A stretch of DNA of 64,000 nt from Paragonimus westermani (lineage: Eukaryota > Platyhelminthes > Trematoda > Plagiorchiida > Troglotrematidae): the NCBI GenBank assembly GCA_008508345.1, contig QNGE01001743.1, positions 82,396-146,395 of the forward strand, in the 5' to 3' direction. Position 1 is the first letter of the stretch, and each line of letters starts with the position of its first letter. Below the pieces are notes generated by a model, which made no database searches, had not been told where the DNA came from, and saw nothing but the letters and a program-made list of their open reading frames with translations. Shown in pieces: positions 42,101 to 54,100 of this stretch. The position numbers were made by a program, and so were the translations under genes.

Positions 42101-45100
42101 CGGACAGCACGAGCAGCCGGACGAACCATCGCGCAAGGAAATCGGACAAACAGACGAGGAAGACGAGAAGGCACCGATCACACACGTGAACCGGTTAGAA
42201 GTGCACACGACGTGAGAACGGAAACCGGGGGGTGTTGCGGGTTGGAATTATGACTTATAAACGAGAGAGCGCGTGTTGCATATGACTGGCGATTTGGACA
42301 ATAAAGATTGTGCTTTATTGGACGCCTTCTCGTTACACAATGACTTTGCAAAACAGATGGAACCGATTCTGAAAGATCCCACAAAATTCAATAGGCCAAA
42401 ATTGCTGAACTGGCAGTAATGGAGAAACGAACAAGGGCGGCCTTAAAAGTGCTACTTCAAGCTAACATCACTGATGAAACAACCTTCAAATTTTTCAAGC
42501 CGACTGACCCGAAAATGCCTCAGCCTTACGGCGTAAGAAAAACGCAAAATCCGTATATTCCACCGGGCCAATCTGGTCGATGTATGACGTATTTGCACAA
42601 ACAGTCACGAAGTGGCTTGTTAGAATGCTAGAATTAGTTAAACGGTTACGAACGAAATATTATTTAAAAGCCAACCAACACACAAAACATACGTGGACGT
42701 AATGCGGCCCCCATTGTAACGCGCAACGTTGCACACACACCGACCAACTAACTCACGAAACATACGCGGACGCAATGAAGCCATGCACTGATACTCGGCA
42801 GAGAACCGTCACGGATAAGTAAGACAAATTTGATGAAGGCTGAGTCAACGTACGTGGATTGAAAAGAGTAGTCGATTCAGACTAGCCAGTTTTAAGGTTA
42901 TTGCAGTAATTCTGTAGCTTCATTTTAGAATTTTTCCAGATGAATATCATCATGACTTGCTGGATATCGGAAACTTTTACAGAAATGCATCCACTGATGT
43001 TTGCTGATTTATATTTATTTTCATTTTATGGGAGTAATTTGGTTACATTTTTGTGTGACCAGTCAGGATCAAAGCAGACCAATAGATTATAGGAATCAAG
43101 GAGGAAATTTTATCAATTTTTCCGCAGCGGATTAGTGAAGATTTTCAACGTTTCCAAGACAGAGATAAGTTTTCAATAAACGGTATAGACTCTGTAGTTA
43201 ATCAAACCAGTTGAAGTTCTCAAGTCATTGCCAACCACACCACACCTAGATGTCATTTCCACCAAGATTTATGCGTCTCTGTACCGCTTCACACATGACC
43301 ATCGTCACCCAAATTAAACCGTTAGTTGAAGCAGGAGATCTGATAGGATAAGCATAAACCTGGATAGGCGGATTTGTTAGTTGACCGCTCAAAAGTTAAC
43401 ATACTGGCAAGTAACGAAATTTCTGTCTTTTTGACATTGAATACTGCATGTTACTGACGTAAATTGCTAACATAGTGTTGTACGGGAATTTTGCGAAATT
43501 TAATTATCGGTGTTAGCTCACACACGCATTAGTTGTATATGTCGTTTGTGTTTTCGTGTTTATTAAAGTCTGATGAACCAGTAGGTCATTGTTCGTGGCA
43601 ATGATGAGTAACTCAACAGCGGGTTGATCATATCTGACCAAGCACTAGACCATACTAATCTACTGTGATATTGGGTTTGAATGTAAACAGTCTGCATTTT
43701 TTGCATGGAACGCCAGAACCCGTATAGCAGTTCAATCATAACTACCAACTTCGGCACGGACGTTTAGAGGAACTGTTTACTCTCGCTCTGTTCCGTTTTT
43801 AAGTTCTTTCTTTTGGCCAGTAGCGTTAATAAAAACAGCATGCCCGTTACCATTACAAAATGTTTCATGCAGATCAGTGGGGATCACATGGCCCATGGTC
43901 TTTCAGAAGAAGATCATACCTTTTTTGGTTTTCCGATAGTTCGCATCAAATTTACAGTCGGTTATCGCGATAAAGTTGGCATCGTCTTGTCTGTAAGGTG
44001 AACCATTCAATAGATTTATAATACTTGTTGACAGACTTTCGAATAATCCATTACTAAACTTCTCCAATATTTCCACGGATGATCTAACATTTATGTCCAA
44101 ATAAGAGTCATGCATCGCCTCAGGTACCCACTGAAATTTAATCTTGAATGTTCTATTCCGGCTGTCAAGACTAAAGCAACTATGCTACTTTAACGACTTT
44201 CAGTCCTTCACTAGTCTTTGCACTGCATACCATTTCGTTTTTTTTCCCACAACATGCTGCATTAATCTGAAATCGCCGCAAGTCTTTGGATTAACTTAGT
44301 AATTACAACTGTGTATTTCACCTTACCGAGTATTTATGGCTTTATTCAAATATCTGTGTGTATATTATCATTAATGTGCACCAAACCTGTCAGTAACCTG
44401 CCTTCGTAGGACTCATGTTTGGCAGTTCTACTTTAAATGGGTTATTTCATGCATGTCATTATTTTTTTGGAAATCGGAGAACCTAACTGCTTTTTGCAAT
44501 TCAATCTTATTTCCCTGTCTTTGTTTGTTAGCAAACGTCCAAGTTCATTATCGGTTCACCTGTTTGCTGACACTTACAAACACCAACCAGTATTTTTCAG
44601 TAGTCACATGTCCATTTACCGTTGGGACAAGATTTTACGTGATTCCATTTCGAAAGTTTATGCAACACGATATTTCGTTTCATTCAGTAAATATGGAACC
44701 CTGTTTCATGTTAACCATTCTAATCGAAATTTTACACACACAAAATTAGAGTCCATACATAATGCACGAGAGAATATGAAAACTATTTGGTTAAAAGGGT
44801 GGTGAAAAATACAACTGTATATAGTTTACAGATATTTCAGTTAAATATATTCAGTTTTATGCCATAGATTTCCACTTTTAAGAGAACCATCAACTTATTT
44901 CATTCATTCATTAGTACACAATCAGATCAAAGCCACTGATATCAATCGTCCTTGGCAATTATATCGCTTAAAGTAACATCGACCAACATCCATTAAAATC
45001 ATCAAAAAAAGCGTTCACGTTCTTATACATGTTTCTTTTAAACTGAATCGTTCACCTATGGTCCCTAACTGGACTCGCCCTTTTCATCATACAACCCTAA

Positions 45101-48100
45101 TGTTAGGCCGACCTAATTCCCAGTTTGCTATCTCGATCAGAATGTTATAGATTATTGTGAGACGTGACTAGCGATTACGAGGAGGTCCAATTGTGATTAC
45201 TGCCTTCGCCCGTGCTATGGCCGATCATACCAATCCTTCTACGCTCGATGTGGTTCAATAATTAATATATCTGTTTTTTATAGCCGCCCCAGTAACAAAT
45301 ATAGAAGCGGTTCTGCCTGTTTAGAAAAGTTTGCTTTGAAGTGATTAAGTGTTTACAGACACTACTGAATGCTGTTTGGCTAACAGCTTTAATAAAATAT
45401 ATATCTAAAAATGAAAGGCCCTACTTTCTTGCTTCCAAGCATCTTTTCTTTTAAACAGATCACAAACACAAAAACGACTGAGTAGTAAACGTTCTTCAAA
45501 TATACCGCAGTAAAGTCAAGTAACTTTCGAGAACATCCAAACGGCTGAATATTGAATTCACTATATTGATATACCATAGCGAACCTCATGGGATGGCACA
45601 CTAACACATTACAGCAACGTAATCCCGCGAAGTCGAAAGTTTAACTGAATAGTCTACCAACTTCTGACCTATTGCCTGAAGGTCACGAGACGATTTAGAC
45701 TTATACAGGTATCATGTTTATGATTGTTCTTTGAAGAGCTCGTTACCTTAAGGCTTGGTAAATTTTTCCATGCCAGATAAGACAACGAGCAAGCTTATCT
45801 TTTCATCAAGTTGGTCGCATCATAGATAGTCAGTACCCGTTTAATTTTTTCATAAAGTATAGTTAAACTGCTCCGTGTGAAATTTATGTCGCATTCATAG
45901 GGACATCAGTGTTGTTGTGAGTGTTGGTGTGAACAGTTCAGCATGACCATCTAAACATCTGAGAGTCATCCTTTGTGTTCATCAGAATAAATACAATATT
46001 ACTGGAGGAAAATTCCAATTGGCTGACAGAAATATGGTGATCATATCACCTCTGCATCGTGCACTCATCAAAGGGTACGATTACGTTATGTTAACTGTTT
46101 TACTCAATAACTTTCCTCACTTCCATTAGGTTGTGACCGCATGGTCAATATCGGATTGCCTGCGCACACAGAGCAAACATAACAACAGATACTCATTACC
46201 ATTCTTCTGCTGCCAATCGAAATAGCAAAACACTTCTTCAAAAGCCGGTCCCTTTACACTCTATATTCACCCAATCACTTAGAAGTGAATGTTTAGGGAT
46301 TTATGTGATTACGACCTGAACACTGGTCACACTTGCACACAGCCTTGTTCGCTTACGCACTTTGTCTGATTGGTTCCGAAGGTAAACCGTGGTCTTGAGT
46401 TTTGCTTTTGTTACCATCTATCAGTAAAGAATGCTCACATTTTTAGAGAGTCACACTTCAGATCGATCATTACGACATCATTTATTAGGCGATTCACATC
46501 GAATAATCAATCAACAGCCTTCTTTTTTTCAGCGTTCCCTCAACTGATATTGTTGTGGCTCACTCACTGACTGGAACTGCTGACCATTTTCACAATAAAC
46601 TAAAATTGAGGGTTTCATTTATCCTACTGTTTGACTTTATTTGTTTGCTGGATACCAGCGTAACTAACCCCCTTCAGGAATGGTTACTGGACAGTAAAAC
46701 TCCGCTTATGATATCATTTCTGAATCAACGCTATCCAATCTGACCATAAAATAAGTTATGACGCAACTAAAGCAAAACAAGTTGTGTATGGGATACCGCG
46801 ACAACAGAGCGAAAATGGACAGAAGCTTGTCACGTGACCTTCGGATGTTCGTTCTTTCGTTCTTCACCGTGCCATGTGCGTCATGTTTTACTGTCGGGTC
46901 ACGAGATACCCTAGAACACCAAGTCGGATTGTTTACGCATAGGCTTTATGACAACCTTAAGAAAAATTAACGTGAGCAATGTTTTCACGTACAGGTTGAA
47001 ATGTTTCTCTTTTTTTGATATTTCAATAATGTGGATGAAAACGCTGGTAGACCTCGGAAAATCCTCAATTATTCGTTGCGCTGACGTACTTTCCGATGGC
47101 GGAACGACTAATCGTCGGTCTGTTTGATTGTCGCAATTTGCCTTTACGAGAGAACGGATTACCTGTCGGTGAGTCAAACTTACTGCACGTTGTGTCTGTG
47201 GACACAGTTCTTTTGATTGCGATTCTATACTTCAGATTGAAAATCTAGGGCGGACTACAGTTACCGATTTCCAATGCACAGTTTTGAAAGATTTTCATTC
47301 CTGGTTGCGACAACCAGACCAGAAATTAACCATTGTCCTTGTTTCTGAGTGGGAAGAGCTGGTATTAGGTTATAACATAAAATAAATCAAAAACACCGGT
47401 CACATAACGGTCCTTAATTGATGAGCGGTGAATGTAGCACACCAGAAGTGATTATACAACATTGAGTCAAACTTTCTAACCCAAGCACCTTTTGGTTTCA
47501 AACACACATTGCGCATACCTATAGTAACTGAATCATGTGAAAAAGTCAATCATTAATTAGAGCTTAGGATAGCCACTCCGAACCTAGCCAGCTCTGACTA
47601 TCAGATGATCACAAGCACGGCTAGTTACAATTCTCTAGTAATGTTAAACAACAGTCTTTGTATTAAACACTGTTCCCCTCGATGAAGGGAGTAACCATGA
47701 ACACAACTCGAAATCAAACGGCATTTCTCTTTAAACAAATATTTAGTGTGAAACAGTTGGTTCCATTCATAAATTTGGACATAGCAGTAAGAAGACGGAC
47801 ACTGGTAGATGCTAGCATTTCGTATTTGCTCTTCAGTACCAAATAACGATAGCCAGGAACATATATAAAAGACACTGATGGGATGTGGGGGGTGAAGAAT
47901 AAAGCAGCAAATGGGGTGAAGAACGACAGGATAGAATTAATAAGTCCATGGGAGTCTAAGGCTTACATATAATTGTTTTTGGACACAAAAAGCTAGCTTA
48001 AGGCAACTAATCGCGAACGCCTCAGCAAAACGCAGGAAACGCGGGTTAGCGTGGCGTATTATCATCCTGAATGTTGATTCTTGATTAATCCGTTGACTAG

Positions 48101-51100
48101 GGGCCAACATGTGCCTGGCGATAGACTAGGCCGGAAGTTTGCATGATCCCGGGATGAAGGAAGTAGACTGCGCAGTCGCATCCTGAACTCATTTCGACAG
48201 ATGCTCCTTCATCCTAGAGTTCAAACACCTATCGGTTCTGCCGATGTAATTTTCGCCGCAGTTACACAAAAATTGATAAATACAGTGTGAGTTGGCGCCA
48301 GTAGGTTGCTCTCCCTTTACTGAAGGTAAAGGTGGCTTCCGAGTTCNTACGCTGTTGGCTGTGTCTATTGATAAGTCTTAGCGGATACCAATTATCCTAC
48401 AGAGTGGTTGTAAGCAGTCGAAGTTCACTACCTATACATATGTTCCTGGTTATTGTTATTTGGTACTGAAGAGGTCATACGAAATGCTACCATTTACCAG
48501 TGTGCGTCTTCTTACTGCTATGTTCGAACATTTAGAGGTCTTCGTGAAATCGTCAACATCTGTGAACATAATTTCATTGATTTTTGTTTGTGACAGCCGA
48601 TATATCTGTATGAGTTCACCAGTAATTGGTAATTAGTTCGTTTAGCCAGTTCTGTCAACAAGAGATTATAAGTACGTGTACCGCAGTTCTATAGCCAGTT
48701 TCAAAGCTTTCCTTGAAAAGGTGCTCTTTACGAAGTACAGCATGATGTAAAGTTTACGTTGACGTTGTTATAATGAGGAGTTTAGCTCACTCAACAAGAG
48801 ATACTAGAACTGAATGCAAAATTTCTGGTAAGTGTCTAATTACTATTTAATCACATTCATTCTAGGTGATGCTCCAGCAAACACTTTAGTGGTATAGATT
48901 GGAAAATCTAGTTGATAAGCTTTGTACCCTCATTACTGTGTTTACATTTTCTGCAATCAGAAGGATTTCGCACGTGGATTGTTTCAGAATGAAACAGTTG
49001 AGTTGAGCCAACCATTCATACATGGTCTTAAGAAGGCTGGAAGGTCAACTCTCGTTCACCGCTGCGTGAAAGAACCGTACCGACGACAATTGTGAACGAG
49101 GGCATTCAGCACGTCTGCCTCAGGAGTACACTGCTCAACGTTCAACTTCCGGCTGTGTGGAAAACATGCACGATGGATGATTTCTAATGAGTGCATTCCT
49201 CGAATCTAATGCTTCAGTTTGAAAGAGGTTACCGAAAAGTATTTGTGACTACGGAAGCCGAAATGAAATGTGAACTGAGTTCACCTTATACTAGTAGGTT
49301 AACAACTCATCAGTAAACGGTGAGCAAAATGAACTATATGACGTAGTTTTGGTGCACAACTATCAACAGTTACTCTTCTGGCTTACATGCTGTCGTTTGT
49401 TAAGCACACAACACTATGCTTTGAAGCAGAACCAATTCTCCAGTCGGACATCTGTCATCAACAACCAATCACTCAGCATGAGATTAGTATGGTCAGCAAG
49501 ATTACAATGCTGAATTTACACAAATATTTCTATAGTTATATATTGTTTGCGTTGCGTACCACTCTATCAACAACTAATAATTAGCCGAATTGACCTGTTT
49601 TAAAAGCATGGATTTTCCTGCCTCTACCTTTTACAACGCGTCTGATACATAATTGCCGGAAGAACTAGTGTGCAAAATGTGTTCAGTTTTACTAAAGTAA
49701 CTTCGTTTTCGCTAAACTTTTGTTCTACAGATATTTTCGCAAAAGTTATCTTACATCAAGGCCTTCAAGGTAAAGAGATCAAGACGAAACGAACTGAACT
49801 GTTGGGAAATAGAGAAGGTTTTGATGAGTCGTTCGTCTTTCAAAAAATTCCAGATCCAGCCAGTGTGAACGTTCGGATCATCCTGGTACAACACGGATTC
49901 CTCGGTAAGCCACTCTCAGAACACTTGAGTGTGAATAACAATGGTTGCGGTTATCACTGAAGGAACGGAACGAGTGCCGAACTTAGGAATGAAAACTGGG
50001 TGACTGTCAAATATAAATGTGACCATCGCACTATTCCTGCAGAAGATTACTCATGAATATCTAAACATGAGTAGAAGCCTTTTTATCTATATCATAGTGG
50101 TCTTTACAGAGCGAGCTGCAGTATTTCCACTGACTACCAGACCACATAACGATCCGGATGGGAGTTATTCCCATATAGTCAGTCTGTTCTGCGAGAAAAA
50201 ACTGAGGCATTTTCTTCAACGTCTACCGGTTTAAATAAACTTTCAACATCCCAGTCATCTCAGCTGCTTAGCAAATCCCATACAGGTTCACGCAATTTGC
50301 AGTCTGGCAGACTTCGCATCTGTTGTAACCTGCCTACTTAAGACATCTTTAATGAAATCCATAAACATACTTCTGGCTACAGACTTCTTTACCTCGACGT
50401 TCATAGGATTTAATTTCGAATATATTTCTTCCGTGGCTTAAAGAGAGACGTCATTGGTTTTAGCGAACTTAGATCTTTCACCAAAATATCTCTAAATCAA
50501 ATAATATTATGTCTCCATTTGATTGAAGTTCACTGCATCATGCCGACACGTGTGTCTCCCGACATCACTTGATTAGCTAACCATGTCTTTAGCTCGATGT
50601 TTGTTGAGTCTAAAAGCTATCCTTGTTAGCATCTACATATTTAGTCCCTTGTCCCAAGGTGTTTATAAAGTTAGAAAGCTTGCTCAACTAAAACATTACT
50701 CATTGGTGAGGTGCAATTTATAGTTTATCAGATGTGAAGTAACTCCGCAGAATTCGGCAGGCCGTCACGTGTTACTGTAAAGGGAAACCGTGAAAGTATG
50801 ACCGGCTCATGATTATTCTTGGTTAATAGATGATTGCCTTCAGGATGACAGTCATCAACACCAGATTTCACTAGTAATTTGTCGAGGAAAACAGTGAAGA
50901 GTTCTCACTCTCCACAGGGTTTTCTCTACCCGCTGAACTCTGTAGTTTAGCTGTGTATAAGAAATGCAATAAGTTAACGGCCAATATCGTAAACATATTT
51001 GTCGGTTTGCTATCAGATCTGATGGACAATTGAATGTAGTTGTGAAATTTCCAAGACGCTAGCAAGGTTGTATAGTCGAGCTGCCGCGTCTCAGCAAGCT

Positions 51101-54100
51101 GTTTCTGTCGCTAGACCTAAGCTTCCAAATAACAGATTTCTCACATATACACCGTTTTAAACATGAGTGGGTTATTTTTGAGGTGTATGTCAACCTCTGA
51201 TCCACGTGTACACTTCCATGTCGAGGGTTTCATGGTTGTATGGAGAAGGCCTACATCATGTTAAATTCAAAACTGAAAGATCCATACTTCATCCAATCTC
51301 ATATATGCGTGTCATTATTAAATCTATGGAAGAATAACTTTTTCCCATTGAGAAGTTCTGGTAAGGTTTGCAAATTCAGATAAGTCTCAGAAGTCCTCAT
51401 ACTTCCATAGATTTCATAGGAAGTAGATTGTGCAGACAGCTACAACTGCATAATTTATGTGAGAGTTACATATGAATATTATAACAACTCAACTGAGTCA
51501 TCATAAATCACAGAGGTGGTATGGATCATAGTTTAAAGAAAGAAAGGTGGACTGTAGACTGATAGCTTCGCAACGGTTCGAGATAGCCACTGTCTGGTGT
51601 GTTTGGTTCCCACTTAATTGACACCAGCCAACAAACAAATCCAAGAAAAGTTTTACGAGTCATCTACAAGGTTTGTCTCTCCTACTACAGAGCTGTCAGA
51701 GTACAGTTGTTATCAGCGATCAAGATTATTGCTAAAAACAGTTAATATAAGCATTCCAACTCTTTTGGCCGATTTTTCCACACTTCTCGAAATCCTAACG
51801 AGCGTAAACCAGTTGGCATAAACGGACACATGTCTCATGGCAAGTATTGGTGACACTCTCACGTATTCACCTATGCCCCACCTTTATCCAGCGCGACGTA
51901 ATCCGCCCCAAATCTACGGTTTTTAACAACCTATTTGATTCGTAATGATTTTCCTATGTAACTTCCGATTACCCTATGTAACTGTAAAACACTGATGAAT
52001 AGTACCGAAAACGGCTGTTAGAATAATCCACTTTTCATCAAATAGTTCTGTTCGATACGGCTCGCGTTCACACATGATGATCACGTCTATGCAATTCATT
52101 CCATACTGTCAGCGTTTGTCGGAGGCCTGGAGCAGGTCGTCAATGGATCTAAGACCACATACATATAATGAAGAGCTACTTCACTTATTAAAACAGCCTA
52201 TCCCCAGTTCTTGGACCGATGATTTTTGATTTAGTTAATTTTATGCAATAGCCAGATCTCGCTAGAAAAGCCAAACTTATGGGTGCTCAAGCATACTATC
52301 AACGTGACCGTATTAGGGTTTTTCAAAGCTATTTACAAAATTCGTTTTTAAGTACGAAGCGAAACTGGCTCTAATCATCAGACACTCTCTTTTTTAGTTA
52401 ACTACTTTGTTCTGTTATTCTGATTTTTATCGCTTAGGACCTCTAACTGAGTTGGCAACTTTTCTTTACACATCGCAGGTGAAAAGAAGGAGAAACTGGT
52501 CATATCCTCTGCTTGTTCCTCCCAAGCATATTGGAACTGTTGTAATAGTACAGAAAGCTCTTTCTAAAAAGTCATTCTATCACCGGTCTTGTCTTTGATT
52601 GGACTTACCAGGTAGAACAGATAGGATAAACACGGCTACAACCGGCAATTACTGAGGTCACATGCTGAAAGTCTTGTTAAGCTGGTCACAAAACAATTGT
52701 ATCTGGATGTCACAGCGGGCAAAATTATGGGGTTGTGAATTAGCATAGATAAAGGTTATACCAAACGTAAAAGACCGTATTTTCACGCTCGGTGTCTTGC
52801 ATCATTTATTCAATGCATCTGTATTTCACAGCATACATTGGCAACCCTTTAGGTCGGTTTATTGCTGAGAAAGTTTTGCTGTTTACTGAACTCTTGATAC
52901 TTATTCTGTATTACGTTAGAAGTTATGAATAACTGGCCGGGTTTATTGGGTCCCGTCATGTCCGAGAATTTCGTAACAGAAATCGTTCCAGTCTCTGATG
53001 GTTGGGAACAGTGGTGGTGTTGTTTGTAGCTCGGGTTGATGGTTTTGGTATTGATATATTCGCCGAGCTTGGCATTTAGGTTGCAAACGTTTCATCACCA
53101 GGCGAGGTGACATCATCAGTGCGTAAGTGTTTCAGCGTATATTTTGAATGTGAAGATTGATCGATGACTGCTCTTATATAGGAGAGTCAGTTGACCTACG
53201 TCGGCCAAACCAGACGGAAATTATCAACACGAATACATGAACACGAACTGGCCATCAAGAGACACGATCAAATTTCCCTGATCTCCGTCCACGAGGATGA
53301 AACTGGACACACCTTCAACTTGAACACCGCAGAAATCCTTACCCTGGCCAATACCAAACATGCAAGAGAATTTCTCGAAGCTTGGTATTCATCAAACGGT
53401 TCAACAAACAAACACATCAAGCTAGACAAAATCTACGAGCCAATGCGAATCAAGGATTTGAGGAGACGTAAACGCCACCGAGCCTAACTACCTGTAAACC
53501 CAAACAGAGCAACTTGACCTGATAAGACAAAAAGTCAATCAATGGTGGGTCGGACCAGAGGTCAAATACGACGGAAAGCGACCAACCAGAATCCAGGCTA
53601 GTAGGTCAACTGACTCTCCTATATAAGAGCAGGCATCGATCAATCTTCACATTTAAAATATACGCTGAAACACTTACGCACTGATGATGTCACCTCGCCT
53701 GGTGATGAAACGTTTGCAACCTAAATGCCAAGCTCGGCGAACATATCTATACCAAAATCGTTTCAGTCTCGACTAACTCTTTAATTCCGCGCTTGTATTC
53801 CTGTACTTTTACCAGGGTCTAAGCAAAAAGTATTTATTCGTAAACATCCACTCATGTTTTGTCTATTGTTGTTCTTTACGTAGCTCAAGCTTCATATAAA
53901 CCGAGTCTTTCAAACTTTGCCCTGAATCGAAACGAGAACCAATGAACTTTTCAAGTTGATAAAGACAGTGGGTGTATGCATTATGCCAATACTGTTTACT
54001 TTATCCGAACACAAGACAAACCAGCACGAAGATCACTTCTGTCTAATACGTGTATCTGTGACCCAAAAATATGTTGTGTTGGATTGTCCCATTAAACAAA

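Larger units (their letters stand above)
40308..47050 (+). other. Intron 3 (6743 bases) with two PLE fragments
   Basis: GTGAGT...TAG. It contains an antisense PLE 3' end (41569-41997), an N, a GC-rich stretch (about 42001-42260) and a sense PLE RT fragment (42274-42665). The remainder is unremarkable. Confidence 0.75.
47771..48531 (-). mobile_element. PLE family 2 copy with inverted terminal arms
   Basis: An endonuclease remnant on the minus strand is flanked by two arms of about 98 bases in inverted orientation (47771-47868 and 48434-48531), roughly 85% alike. This is the known PLE layout in which a 5'-truncated copy carries an inverted partial terminal repeat at its 5' end. The element lies antisense in intron 4. 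Confidence 0.8.
47169..49730 (+). other. Intron 4 (2562 bases) with one PLE
   Basis: GTGAGT...CAG. It contains the family 2 PLE copy with inverted arms at 47771-48531, antisense to the host gene. Confidence 0.8.
53043..53757 (+). mobile_element. PLE family 1, compact copy: endonuclease between 157-base inverted arms
   Basis: Left arm 53043-53199 is the near-perfect reverse complement of right arm 53601-53757. Between them lie an open endonuclease frame and a 3' UTR shared with the 41.6 kb copy. The RT is absent. The truncation point coincides with the inner edge of the left arm at GACCTAC, where arm and endonuclease share the bases of the YVG tyrosine codon. It lies in sense orientation in intron 5. 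A possible 16-base target duplication (15/16 match) lies at 52980-52995 and 53755-53770. Confidence 0.88.

Noticed and set aside
41897..42253. 118-codon plus-strand open frame crossing the N
   Set aside because: Its first third is the reverse strand of the PLE endonuclease, and it crosses an assembly gap; an artefact of the GC-rich stretch.
42255..42340. TATA-like TTATAAAC followed by AATAAA, resembling an LTR R region
   Set aside because: The AATAAA lies inside the PLE RT reading frame (NKDCALLD), and no matching second LTR or TG...CA ends were found.
43907..43992. Candidate C2B exon reading VRIKFTVGYRDKVGIVLSV
   Set aside because: It looked like a C2 opening, but its acceptor phase cannot join exon 3. 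The exon at 47051-47168 fits motif and phase on both sides.
50107..50234. Possible exon after 49904 beginning ERAAVFPL
   Set aside because: Phase fits, but the sequence is unlike the end of C2B. The exon at 57272-57402 fits both phase and the HW...W motif.
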